Assembly: GCA_017590115.1 (NCBI GenBank)
Contig: JAGGNK010009114.1
Coordinates: 16,271,433-16,335,432 of the forward strand
Reading direction: 5' to 3'
DNA length: 64,000 nt
From: Montifringilla adamsi
Lineage: Eukaryota; Chordata; Aves; Passeriformes; Passeridae
The notes beneath the pieces were generated by a model that did not search any database, was not told the origin of the DNA, and was given only the letters and a program-made list of their open reading frames with translations. Below are positions 22,906 to 36,339 of this stretch, one piece after another. Within the stretch, counting starts at the first letter, position 1. Every line of letters starts with the position of its first letter. The position numbers and the translations under genes are program-made.

Positions 22906-25900
22906 TTCTAAAGGTAAAGTCAATTAAGGCTACCAAGTTTATGTGAAGCAAAATTACTCAGTGAATCATCCTTTTTCATTTGCATATAGTACTTATTCTA
23001 TCTTTTAATTTTACCAAATAGGCAATAAGGATGGCATTTACCTCACAAAAACTTATATATTGCTGGTATATAGTTATATCTGATCTCATCACCTTGGACT
23101 CCCTCTCTAGCCAGCCAAGAGACTGATCTGTTTGAGAATGATTAATCTGATCTACAAGGTATGTCCAATCTTGGAGGTAAAATTCTAGGCAGAGACAGAA
23201 CCAAAAACTCAGTACTGCGTGCATAACTAAAGAGTGAGCCCCCAAATGACTTTCTGTCAATTAACACAGGATCTTGTATAAAACAGTATTCAAAGAGTTG
23301 TCTTTGATTGTTCCTATTTTGATTATTTGATATACAGTGAAAAGAGTGTTATAAGGTGAAAGTGCTTTCCAGTACCAAAGTATCTACAATGATAAACTAC
23401 TAAGTTTATAGAGCCATATTAATCTGTTAAGTTTTATGATGATGGATGTCTTTCATTAGTAGTACTATTGCTATTATTAATAATGATTACCATCTATGAT
23501 CATTCTTATATAAAGAGGAAATGACGGTGATGTGTAATGAAAAGGAGTGCAAAAGATCTTTCCAGACCCTGAATGTTTTTCATTTAGTTTTTCATTTTGG
23601 TGAAACATGTTCAGAAAGGAATCACACAGTGATGGGATGAAGCAGCTGCCCAGCACATCTCTGGTGCAGTTCTGCCCTTCTTGTACAAAACACCAAACTG
23701 TTGCATTTCCTGAAGAGAGCACAGGCCTAGGAAGGAAACCTCAATGTTTTTTCTGATAATGATTCTTTTGTGAAAGAAATCAGTTCTTTCTGTAAAAGAA
23801 TATGTTCCTCCAAAACTGGAATTCTGATGCTTAATAATGCCACCACTGAATATATCTGATGGCACCCATCAAAGATATTTATAAGGCAGCACAAATCATC
23901 TGCCCCAGCTCAGTTGTTTACTTTCAGTAGTTGCCATCCTGTTTTCCCCCTATTGTTAGCTTTGTTTCACATGCTGTGAAAAAGGATTTAGACTCATCTT
24001 TGTCTGACGTATTCTCATTTCACCAGGGTCTTTCTGAGTTTTCAGACCTCCTCAGATTAGGAGGGGAAAATCACCTGCCTGTGTGAAAAGTACAAGTTCC
24101 CAGTAAGTGAGTAAAAATTCCTGAGAGAGTGTTTTAAGTTACATTCTTGATAAAGTTCTCTGATGGTGCACCTAATACTCAGATTTTTTTCAAATTGAAT
24201 GCTAGTGTTTTCTTGATCATTCACTTTCCCTTTCCACAGGGTAGTACCAATCTGACAGGGAAAATCATTATCTGTGTTTATATAGTCTAATAGGAACTGT
24301 CAAAACAGCCATCAGTCAATCAATTATCTGTCTCTCATTTTTCAAAGCATTTTATAACTCTTTGTGGACTTGCAGAGGTTCCAGACAGATATGGCACAAG
24401 ATACAGCTGATTTAGAATGTCATGCATTAACAATGAAAACCTTCAAGGACTCCTTCTTTGTATCATTATGGAACAGAAGGAAAAGTGCACAGCAGGGAGA
24501 ATACTAGACATGAATAGACATGATTTTTTTTCCTGAGTCCTTAACATGTCATGTAACATAAGTCATCTTGATCTTTCCCTAATGTAAGACTGAATGGCTC
24601 ACACAGCTCACTTGCCCGGAGGTGCTAAAGAGCTTTAAAGTGTGGTATTGCTCTGCTGCATTGCTGACCTCTCTGTTCCCTTGGGAATTGTTTTAACTTC
24701 CTCTTCCATTCTGTCAGAGAGAGCTCTCATTGCCTAGAAGAGTGCTGCCTTTCTGTCCTGCATTTCCAAGACAGACACCTACTTGTGTGTGGTTTGCAGC
24801 AAGAAGCAGCACCTGTCGTTCTCTGCATGTGCTGCACACGTAGTCTGAGAACAGGCTGTGTGTCCAGAGGACTGGAAATATGCTCGTTAAAGGAGCAGCA
24901 GTCAGGCTTTTGTGTTCTACCTGTATTCCATATTTTCACCTGGATATATAATTTAGGACTAATTTTAAGTCCAAGATCAAAGTTTCTCTCTCCAGCTTAG
25001 TTTGCAGAGAACATGTCTACACTGAACAAGGATCCCTCAAGGTAAATGATTTATAATCATATATCATTTAAACTGAAATTATTTAGAACACTTTCCACAT
25101 CACTTACACGTTAACTTCTTGACCCTCTGCCACTGAGGAAGGTACTACATTCTTCTTCCAGGAAGGAAGGAACTGGATCTTTCTAGACCATGGTAAATGA
25201 AACGAGACCAAGTGCTAAGAGGCTGATTTCTTTGAGGCTGAACACAGGTATTGACTACTACTGGTCAATCTCTTTAGCACCAGTTCTAAGCTTCCTTCTG
25301 AAGACAATGGAGACATTTTGACTTCTGTAAATTTAATTGTAATTGACTTTAGTTTACATAAAAATTGACAACTTCTTAATTTTGGAAAGACCTTTTTTAA
25401 ATTATCATCCCTCATCTAGAGTTATACAATTGGAGAGAGGGAAAAGTCAAGGAATAAACCTCATGTGATGCATTTTCTCACATTTTCATGAGAAAAAGCA
25501 GAAAGAGTATGGACTAGTAGACATAAACAAGCCAAGCCCTCTTTTTCTGTGTAAAATTTTGGCCAACTCAGATAATCTTTGTGCCATAGAAATTTCCTCT
25601 ATAACTTAGGAGTCTATGGCACACAAGCTAGTCTTCACAGCATAAAGCGATAATAAATGGCATTCAATTGTTTGTGAACATTGGGGAATCAGTCAAGAAA
25701 TCCAATTAAATGTTAAATCATGAGCATCTTTCTCCAATACTAAAAGTATGAATATATATAATACTAAAGTATGAATAAAGTATTGCACCACAAGATATCT
25801 AAGGGAACTGTCTCCTTCCATTTGCGTCCAGTGATGGAAATGCTTGATCCTGACTAAATGTGGAAGCACAAAAAAGACAGTCTCTCAAGGAGTCTCTCCA

Positions 25901-28900
25901 GGTCTGCGTTTCTATGATTCCAAATTCACACAGAATTCAGCCTTTAGCATAACACACAAGGCAGACTTAGCTTTCAGATAGCCCTAACCAGACTCTGATC
26001 TAGTTGGTCCAATCTTTGTGTAGGAAAGCTTCTATAAATCCAGGCCTGCTTTTCACAGTTTCAAATAATTTTATTTCAGCTTGAAGAATTCAGACATTTG
26101 ATCTCATCTAAGGGGCAGTTAGAAAAATTTGCATAGCTAATAGCTTTTACCACTTTCAATTTCTAATGATTTACCCCCCAAAATAGGCAGAAGATACATG
26201 GTACCTCCTTACAATACCTTACAAACAAATGTTTCAGTAACACATAATAAGAAAGTAAAGAGATGGGACTGAACAGAGAAGAAAGGAAAGGTGAAATATT
26301 ATTACAATTATGTATGACTACTTACTAAAAGATCTTAAAAAGGCTGATGGTGTTTTCAGGGGAGGAGTCAAATGCATATATTTCTACATTCTATTTGCTT
26401 CAAATAAGCAGCTGGAATTTTAGTAATTCTTGTTATTTATATGCTGCAGCTAAAATGATGTTTAAAACATATTTGGTGTCTTTGTGTTTGTGGCTTTTTC
26501 CTATTCTTTTAGTCCTTCAATATTCTAAATGATGCAATTAATTTTTTTACAGTTGGGGTTTCATTTTATATTTTATTCATAGTAAATGCATATCCATAAA
26601 TACATGTGCATGTACACACAGACAGAGAAAATCCTTTTACCAAGACATTAATGACTTCTGTTTGCAAAAGATAATTTTGCTAAAGCCTTGGTACCTTCTC
26701 AAATCTTAACATGCGGACCCTCATAGGTAAATGTAAAACTTGTTATTATATAACATTTCTATTACCATCAATGTACAAAACTGTTTTAGAGAAACAAAAC
26801 TGGCTAGCATGATAAGTGTAGTGTTAGCTGCAATACAATTCCATTAAATCTTACTAGATTTCTTCTATAATGATGCCATCCCATTAACTTACCCTGTATG
26901 TGCACCCCTTGTGGAAGGAATGATGGCAGCATATATGATGTTGGGAGGAGAAACGTGCTCTTTGGATGACAAACCACAAAAAGAAAAAAGGCCTGGCTTT
27001 ATTGCCAGAAATGGGAGAAGGATTTGTTGTACTATGCTCCCCCACTCCAACAACTAATGAGAAAGCTTAAAAGGCAGAAAATCTGTCTTGTTAATTGCAA
27101 TGTTGGTAATAGGAAGTGCATCAGAATAAGGATCTTTTTTCTTCCTTCTAAGCTAATTATGAAAAGTTCAAGAAATATTAGAAGTAATCTGAATAAGCAA
27201 AATTCACAGCAGAAATCAGAGAAGCAACTCAGAGCCACAGAAATGCAATAACATATTCCTTCTGTCTAGTGCAGCCATGTTTTCCTCCTATGAAATAGAG
27301 CCTCAGCTTCCAAAGCTGCTGACATCACATAAAACCTATTTTCCTCCCATATTCATATATAGATTAACTACCCTAAGTTCTGACAAACATGTTAATCATG
27401 CTTGCATTTCTAGTCCTGGAATGATTCTCATTTATACCAATTTTAAACACTCAGTGAAGATAAAACTTTGAAGGTCCGGTTTTACACTTGGATATCTTCT
27501 AGCTTAACTGGTGTAGAAAGCAAAGTAAATGTAAAACCAAATTCATTCAGTACACAGTGACACAATTGACCTGGAGACAAATTCTGACAACAGTCTCATT
27601 GATACAAGTGGTAAAAGGGGACTAAATGTGGTCTGATAGTGGGTAACTTGGTGCTAGTCCTGGGAAGCTTGGAATAATACCAGAAAAAATTTTAGGCTGA
27701 ATCAGGATGAAGAAAAAACCACAAATTTTCTGCCAAAAATCTAAATAAAATATTTTAATTACATTTCCAAGAGGCCTTATGTCTTTCTGACACAAAAGAT
27801 TTGTCTTATATTCAGAATATTTTTTAATTTAAATACAATTATATCTGGAAAATTTACAATTCACTATTTGAGGGCTGTTTTTATTTTTTTAATTTTAAGT
27901 TTTCATTTGTTTTGAAATAGAAAAGCTCTACATGTTTCAGAAATTAAAAGACTGGGTTTTAGATAACCCTAGCTAATGAATGTGAGAATCATCTTTCAGT
28001 CAGTCTACACCAAACTGTACTTTGGTTAGTTACCTATTTAACTGAAAACGTCAGGTACCAGCTGTACCTAGCATCTGGCAAATCAGCCCATCAAAGGTAA
28101 AAACCGAAAAGACACTTTTCACAACACAGTAGGCCCAATGTAAATCTTTGTGAAAGTATGTAACTTAGTGAAAAACGTATTCAGAGTGAGATCTTGCTGA
28201 GACACACACTTGAGAAATTATGGAAAGTATCCTTAGGCACACTCCTCTGCAGTAACCAGACATAATGTTAAATCTAACACTCAGAAGTACTTCTCCTCAG
28301 CCAACTCAAATGCAGATGCTGACACTGTGTTTGTTTCACACTAAGGGAGGTCTTGTTTATTTTTCCTGGGAGAAGGAGGTGCCAATCCAAATAAGTATTA
28401 AAATTATAAGTGCATGACCCACTTTTCTTTACTAGAAGCAAACACATTTAGCATCAAGCTACTGTTACAGTAATATGAGCAAAAAGGCTCCAGGATTTCA
28501 CAGTTAAGTGGAAAAACCACAACCTATCTCAGTTTGCAAACACTGCAGGGATCATAAAAGTTTGACAATAAAGAGAAGTCATATACAAAGACCTAAAAAA
28601 ATTTAGACTTTGCAATTTCAGCCCTTCTGGAATCAGACTGGGTCTTGTGTGACTTCATTAGATGCTAGCTACTGAACCATGAGAAACACCACAGTAGCTT
28701 TGTTCAGCTAGATTTAGCTCCACATTTGAAATCAACCAGATTGAGGAAGAAATTCTTAAAATATTCATTTTCATTGTGGAGAGAAAGTCCAGCTTCAAGA
28801 TAAATCAGGCTTAAAAAGCAAAAAAAAAAACCTCCTCACTGACTAGAGTACTGAGATTAAGCTCTTCAGAGACAGACTTACTTAGCTTGCACACAGTGTC

Positions 28901-31900
28901 AATGTGGTATGTCTCAATTGCTTCAGCAACCCAAAACAATGTCTCTGCATGATACTGTGTAATTCAAGATATTTCAGCTTATTTGGAGCTACCTCAAGGA
29001 TCTGTGATCTGCTTTGCTGCCAGGATTTGCATCATACAAATGAATCTCAGGAGCTGGTTGACAGAACAATAACTGTGCTGGAAAAATCTGATCTGAGTCA
29101 AAAACTAAGATGTTTGTTTAGCTCATGGAGTCTCAGGGATGCTTGCCCATGTCCCCAGACACTTTCCTCTATGAGTTGTGAGGCTGCCTGTGTTTTTAGA
29201 TTCCTGTGACCTATATAGGTGGCCTTAGCCACTGCTGGCTCCTGAAGGATTCTTCATGTAACGGTTGTGGGCTTGAGAGGTGAAAGATTTCAACTCTTAG
29301 GAAACCTAGACCAATTCTACATGAGCTGTATATCTCTGCAGACAGGTAAGTCTCCATAGCCCCTGGGATGCCAAGATTTCCAGATTACTGATTTTCACAG
29401 CTGACTGTTCCTGAGCTTTCTGAAAAATTAGGGGTCTAGGCAGGACAGAGAATAGCCTCCCCAAATGATTTGGAAACAAACTTTTCTCCTGCACACCAAT
29501 TTTCAAATTTGTCCCTGATTTAGGTACATTTTGGGGGTTTTATTTTGTGTTTTGTTTTGTGGAAGTTTTTACCACAAGTTTGGTATTTTCATTTAAAGCC
29601 AGTCTCTTATTTTCTGCATCATTTTCTCTTTCATGTCACAAGCTCAGATTTGTTTTGAACCAAAGTATCCTTCTGGGATTCTGGGATTAATAAGAGCTAT
29701 TAGATCAGTACTTTTCTTATAGACCTGTGCTTCCCTACAGTGAGGGCAAAAGAGGCATAATATGTTGAAGGCAATTGTGTCTCCCTCTCAGTGCTGTGTT
29801 TTATTCCTGGTACTGATTACAGAAGTGCAAAGAACAATTACAAGTCAGACCACATTCTTCCCTAAGTATAGAACCCTTGCATTGCTTTCAGCACATTTTA
29901 ATTTAGCAGGCTCATGAAGGAACACAGGTCATGTAAATGGACCTACTTTTATAAGTATTGGTCCGTACTGGGATTGTATAAATTCTGCATCTTTGCAAGT
30001 ATCTACTTACTTGTAAATATAAGGAAACTTCATAGTCATTCTCTAAACTTCTAATGATGTTCTAACCATAGCTATAAAACAGAGAAAAATAAAATGGAAA
30101 GGATCTACAGAGGAATTCTGAAGTGATCCAACCACTTTACGAGACGAGGTTATTGAAATGCTTCAAAACATTGCACATTGGTTTTACTTTATTTTATTGC
30201 AGAAGGGCTATTTAGGTCAAATGGATATAAATATTTACTTCCCTAAGATCTGTGGACTTGGACAGGTGACCTTAACATTTACTTTTGAAGATGTGAGTTT
30301 CTCATGTCTCTCTGATAGGGTGCTTTTATAATTTTGAGGTGGCATTAGTTATCTAGCTTGGTATTGACTGATTTAGATAAAAGTGGAAGACACCTCAAAA
30401 CTGATAAAAGCAAAAAGATTTCCTTAAAATACTAATCCCAGATCAAGAAGAGAGCCTGGCTCAGCAAAGCTGATGTGACTGCCAGCTTGCTTATCTTCAA
30501 CCTTCTAAGAAAAAAATCTGAAAAGAGGCAGCAAAAAAAAAAATTTCATTGCTTGAAAAGGTGGACACAACATCATTAGTTTGTTTTTTAAGAAGACTGA
30601 TATATGGCCATGTGTACAAAGAATAAAATTTTCTTACAATTTTGACTTATAATATCAATAGGGTTTTTTAATTTACTAATGTAAACAAAACATAAACATT
30701 CACATTAAAACATGTCACTGAATCCTATGGCAGAAATCATTTTTATCAGGAAATTTCCCCAGGGTTATACCTAATGCACGGTTATACCTTTTATAAGTGT
30801 CACTGTTTAAGAACATAATTTAAATTTCTGTATTCAATAGTTTTATCTCTGCAGCTCTATGGAAATGTTACTATAACACTGGAAACCATGACAACTGATT
30901 CCAGTTTCTGATTTCATTACAAGATTGCATCTTACCCAGGCTCATGAACCTTTCATGCAAGATGGACTTAATAATTTCACAACTGAATCTTTCAAAAGTA
31001 TGGTTTGATACAACAATACCGCTCCATTTGATCTCTCAATTTAAAGAAGTCACCATCACATTGTTACTGCTGTGCTTTTCCAATTGTTGTGCAATGGCGC
31101 CACTATTTTTTTGACAAAAACCTCAACAGAAAAATGTCCCGATACAAAATACCCTCATGAAATAAACTGCATGAGCTTATGGCCTTAATACACACCTTAT
31201 CTAAACGTGGGACAAGTTTGTCCCATAAGCAAATCCTTTTTATTGGTCACACTTTGCTAGTTGAGTGGTTTTTAATATATGTTTCCGAGTTTCACTAAGT
31301 CACCGGCCCCCACACATGGAAGCTGGGAGAGTGCACTAAACATCAAGCATTTACCTTAACCAGTATGACCCTTCCTTTTCATTGTGCTTCTAAGAATGGA
31401 ATGCTTTAAAAATTCACAGCTTAAGACTGCTAGTCCTGATAATTTAGGAGTTCCCTATAGTTAAGAACACATCCAAAACAGAGGCAGGATTGGGTGAAGC
31501 AATTCTCTGCTGATTATGTTGGTATTTATGATTACAGTCTTTGGCTTCTGAATTGCATACTTTTAGTCTGATCATGAAGAAGCCTAAAAAAAGTAATCTG
31601 GAATAGATGACTTCCACCAGTCCCAAGTCTGAGGCATGGGCAGAATCTCTCTCAGAAGAGACAGTTTTTTTCTAATTCACTGCTAAATAGAGTCTGCCAT
31701 AATTTACTGTACTGATTATTATGTTAGTACTTAACCAGCAAAACAGAAAACTTTAGAATGGCTCTGAATGCATTCTGATAATCTGTTCTCTCCTGTAATC
31801 CTCTGTGACCCACGGTTTCTAGGTGCAGAATTTGAGGGTAGATGACCACTGACCTCGATTAGTCACGATCAATACAGCACTTGGATTTTGACTGTGAAGG

Positions 31901-32557
31901 AGCTGCAGGTACCAAGCAGTTTCCAACGTTTGACTACCTAAGCTGCAGTTTTCCAGTCAGAATCACAAAGTGTTATAATTAGCCTTTAGTTTCAAAAAGG
32001 AATGTTTTGAAAATATTAAAGGTTGCAAGAGTGATGAATAAATAAATATTTGCATTCTGATATGTAATTTTGAGAAAAGAACAAAAAGGCCAAAGCAGAA
32101 CCATTCTTTTTATCACAGCACAGAATTAAAAAAAAACACTTTGTTGCTCAATGAATGATATATATTACCAGATCTCATTTCTATGTTTCCTCCTTTCCTA
32201 TTTTTCTTTCATGTTTAATCTTACTCCAACTCCTATTATTCATGGCACTGGAGATTGCTAATTCTCTTTTTCAAATCTCCTTCCAACTCACTTTCAAGTA
32301 ACAGCAGTCTTGCAGCTGTCATTTGCTTATCAGGAGAAAGCAGGTGAGCCTGTAGTGCTTGGGAGTTAGAGAGTTTCTACTTCTGCCAGATGCTGGTACG
32401 AGAACTTGGGAAGTAGATTAAGATCAACTCACTGAAAATAGTGCATTAATTTGTCTCACCAATTTGAGACATGCCATATTTATTTTTAATATTTTAACAG
32501 TGCAAGTGCACCAGAATCTCCGATTGAAGTCACTGGAAAATGCACATGTTCTAATAA

Positions 32558-32594
32558 TACTAAAATAATAACTCCACCAGTTATTATTTTAGTA
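32558..32594. repeat. Perfect hairpin, 16-bp arms, 5-nt loop
   Basis: The left arm TACTAAAATAATAACT (32558-32573) and right arm AGTTATTATTTTAGTA (32579-32594) are exact reverse complements around CCACC. The composition is AT-rich, so it is less remarkable than the hairpin at 13646, but 16 bp without a mismatch is more than simple AT foldback usually gives. Confidence 0.9.
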
Positions 32595-33599
32595 CTTTAC
32601 CATTGTTTGCTTCCTGTTGAGATAATGAGCAGCTTTCACCTGTGAACTGAAGTAGGTTCTAACCACAAGTCAGAAACCAACATATGTCACTGTCAAACTG
32701 TGCAAGCCAGCACAACCTAGTGCAAAGCTGCTTTTGCATGTATTCCTGAGTCTCAGATCATGAAAGAAGAACAGACAAGTGCCAGCTTTTGAAAAATAAA
32801 AAGTGGGAGGACCTTGATTACATATGATTTTACTATCATAGACTTGGTTCATATACCCTCGTCGTGTGAAAAGATAGGGGAAGAAGTCTGTATTTCACTT
32901 ACTCTTGCTGAGGATTCAGCCAGACATCTCATCCTTTTCCACTGCAAGGCAGTCCAGAAGCTTTCCTCCAGGTCTCTACCACCTCATGTCCTAAAGAGGC
33001 AAATATTATGATTAAATTAATGCAGAAAAACACAAACAGTTGGGTGAAATCCTGATCTACTGTAGTCAGAGTTTTGCTACTGACTTTAATAGGATCAGGA
33101 CTTCTCTCAAATTCTTTCTAGCCTTTATCTTTACAGCATATGGATGCAGCCTGTCTAGCAGAGTTCAAAAGTACAAACAAGAAGAGGTGAGAATGAGTAT
33201 GATGCTGCCCCTCAGACACATTTGGGCAGGAAGCAAATGCTGCTCGTCTTGAAAGGGCCTTAAAGATAACTTTCAGGTGTGCATTTGTTACGATACTTCA
33301 TGCACTTTATAGTGGATTTATGTGTTTAAAAGCAACATATCATTACATTTAAAAATAAACCTGTGATTTTAATTCTTTGTCTAGACAGTGGTTCCAAAAA
33401 GCCCACTCTATTTTCAGTCATCCCGAAATTCAGAGGTGCATTTATTATAAAATTTTAATGGCAATGACTTAAATCCTGCTCTGGAGTATGAGTAGGGACA
33501 GCTTCTAATTACCAGGCCTATTTGGGGTTCATCTATTTCCCAACATTTTACCTTTACATTTAACTTGTTCCCTCTCTAGCTTTACTTCATTGATCCTTG

Positions 33600-33990
33600 T
33601 CTTGCCACCTTCTAAGGCTTTATAATTCTATCCTTTATTTTTATGGTTACCTTGAAAGTGTTTATAGACTGTAGAAGGTATTTATAGACTTTGATCATGT
33701 CCCCCCTGAGGCTCCTCTTCTCCCAGCCATATATTAGTTTAGTTCCCTGTGTGTTAGCTCACATATCTCATTTTCTTTTGTGTGCACCATTTTTGTAGTC
33801 ATGCTTTGTAGTTTCTCCTGATTGTTCTATGTGCTTCTACGCTGTAAAAACCATCATAATACATGACACAGAATTCCAGATGTTTTTCCCTCCAGTGCTA
33901 CATAAAACAAAACCACTACCACATAAACCTTAAAATTGTTTTCTCTAGTTCACTGTTGGTTGAGCTTGATTTTGCAAAGCATAGTTTTTA
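33600..33990 (-). mobile_element. Old CR1 LINE fragment
   Basis: The plus strand reads like the complement of the CR1 3' region in the expected order: a segment like TTTGATCATGTCCCCCCTGA followed by GGCTCCTCTTCTCCCAGCC (33690-33730), then a CACCATTTTTGTAGTCATGC piece, then TTTCTCCTGATTGTTC, then an ACACAGAATTCCAGATG and CCAGTGCTACATAA stretch (33870-33905). This places CR1 on the minus strand. It is strongly diverged with no intact reading frame, so it is ancient and dead. The edges are approximate. Confidence 0.75.
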
Positions 33991-36339
33991 ACAGGCTCAG
34001 CACAGCTTCGGAATCTATTTCACTCAAATCACATTAACAGTCTGTGGGGCTGAAATCTCTCTTTTTTCCTGTATTTTTTGTTGCCAAGTAATTTTACTTC
34101 TTGCCTTGCTCTCACAGAATTCAGGCTGTTTTCACCTGGGTACACTGCTGTATTTCAAGAGCAAGGAACAATATGAAGAAATAGTTTCCATTTGAACCCA
34201 CACTTTTTAAATATTTCTGTAGAGCACTGACTTCACTAGTCCACCGCCCTGTAATATCAGTATTAATGGCAGCTTTGCTTTTAATTGCACCAGAAAAAAA
34301 ATCGGGCTGTAGAACAAGATGACACCCCCTGGGATTCCTGTGTTCTAATAAGAATTAAAATAGTACTTATTTCACTGTCCTTTTTTCTGGTAAATCTTTG
34401 CCTGCCATGTCAGTATGTTAATCAGTAACACACGAATACTGTCATTACTTTTGTGCAAAGGGACTAACTATGAAGGCTTTCTTGAATACTTTCTTATGTA
34501 GATTGTGCTTATGTCTGCCTTCATACAGTTTCATAGCTCCACTTGGTATTACAGCATGAAAATGTCTCATGTCCCACACAGAATTTTATCCCTTGAATAG
34601 TACTGCTAGTTTCAAAAAGCACTATTGAACTACAGTGAAAAGAAGTTAGATTGATATTGCACATTATTTTCAATTTCAGCTGATCTTACAAATATTTTTA
34701 ATATATTTCAAATATATTTTAATTTTGCTGCAGATAATAAAGCTTTTTCAAAATTGTTTTCTCAAGAACAAAGTAATACCAGTGCTCTGACAAGTTTTGC
34801 GTACAAAATGATTACCTGGGGGAGAACACCATTCAGATTTCAATGCTTTATGCAAATAATCCAAGTATGCAATTAGACAAAGCCTTGTTAACTAGGGTTA
34901 AAACACATGCAGTCAACTGGTGCACTTATTTGGTAGAATTTAGATAAGCATAATTAGGTTGCAAAATGAATCTATATGTAAATAAGTGGAGTTCTTGTGT
35001 TTGAGGATAAACAAAATCAGAGGTAATTTTAATCATCGAGTTTATTTTTTATAGAGTGTAGGTTCATAAAGAGGTTTGAGGTGTTAATTTCCCAGCCAGA
35101 ATCTAATAAGGTACTCATCTTTTTTTGCTGTCCTGCCTCCTCATGTGCCATATTTAGAATGACACACTGAAGATGCGCATGAATCTGCTTTGATACTATA
35201 TGAAAGTCATCCTCTTGGCTTTTTTACCACTATACATTTACACCAGTAAATTCTGGTGTTCAGTTGAAAACCTAAATCATTTTTTTGGAACTTTTTTATA
35301 CAGAAATTATTTTGTTTGGCACTCAAAGGGAATCCGTCAGAAACTGAAAGTGAAGAGATGGAGGAAAGGACTCTCCCTCAGTATTTTCTGCTTTTTAACA
35401 AGCCAGTTAAATGAGCTGTTAAAACTTTTAGGTATTTTCTGTCTTGCAAGGGACAGCCAAGTGACATCTCAAGGATTCTAAACTCTGCAAGGCTGGTGGT
35501 TCCAGTATTGGTTTGGTTTTGTGGTTGTTTTTTGGTTGGGTTTTCTTTTGTGTGTGTGTTTTATTTTTATGGCTGCTTTTTGCCTTTTGATTATAAAGGG
35601 AAGTTAAGCTGAACAGTGCAGTGGCCATACTTACAGTACTAATCCACTTCATATCAATGTTTTTCTGGTTTATCCCTCACTGACAATGGAAAACACCCAC
35701 AGCACACACTCAGGCAGCTTCCAGAAACATTTCAAGTGCTAGTCTTGAGCTGGATAGGAGCTTTTATGAGATTAAGCCTCCCACCTCTACCTTAAGTACT
35801 CCACCTCTTCTACAAAAGGACCGTAGTTCACTCCTGCCTATGTTTTTAATCAAATTAATGACCTTTAATTTGAGGAGGCTGATTTTTGTAAATCTTACCT
35901 TTTTTGGGTTTGTGGGGGTTTTTTTGTTTGTTCCTTCCCCCCCCCCCCCCCCGTGGAAATAACAGATCATTTAAAACAAACACTAGCTAGGAAAGCAAAC
36001 ATACTTTAGGTCATTAGTATTATCTTGTGCTCAGCAGTAGATCAGCAAAGTTTATTTCAGAATTGGTGAGGCCAAAAATCATTCCAAAGTAAAAACACCA
36101 ATTGTAATGTGGAACTAGCTGACCTGGAGAGCCTGTGCAGCCCAGTCCAGGGGCTTCTTATGACCATTTCTGAGAAATGCTGATAAGGAAAGAAAGGCAT
36201 GGGTTTGCTCTCGTGTCAGGTTAGGGGTGAGGCGCCTGCCTTCCCACTTCTCAATGTCACTGGAAAGGCTATGTCTGGAAAAATTCCAAGTTTTTGCTCC
36301 ATGCAGAACAGGCACACCTACCTACCGCAGCACTGGCCT
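33991..36339. other. AT-rich noncoding DNA with GT-rich and poly-C tracts
   Basis: Unique AT-rich sequence. It holds a T/G-rich low-complexity stretch at about 35505-35580 (TGGTTTGGTTTTGTGG type, with a GTGTGTGTG core) and a C16 run at 35937-35952. An ATGCAAAT-like octamer occurs near 34850. The CpG island begins at its right end. No gene was recognised. Confidence 0.65.
35937..35952 (+). repeat. Poly-C run (16 C)
   Basis: An uninterrupted C16 run, preceded by a T-rich stretch and followed by GTGGAAAT. Its complement is a G16 run able to form G-quadruplexes. It lies about 400 bp upstream of the CpG island. Confidence 0.9.

Larger units (their letters stand above)
21567..33599. other. Long AT-rich noncoding stretch, no gene recognised
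   Basis: Twelve kilobases of unique AT-rich, CpG-poor DNA. Open frames are at most about 100 codons and none resembles a known protein. Slightly GC-richer patches (24590-24950 and 28900-29220) show no exon with both splice sites and a sustained frame that I could support. Two perfect short hairpins are annotated separately (22881-22905 and 32558-32594). No named transposon is visible, although ancient decayed ones could be missed. Confidence 0.65.
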
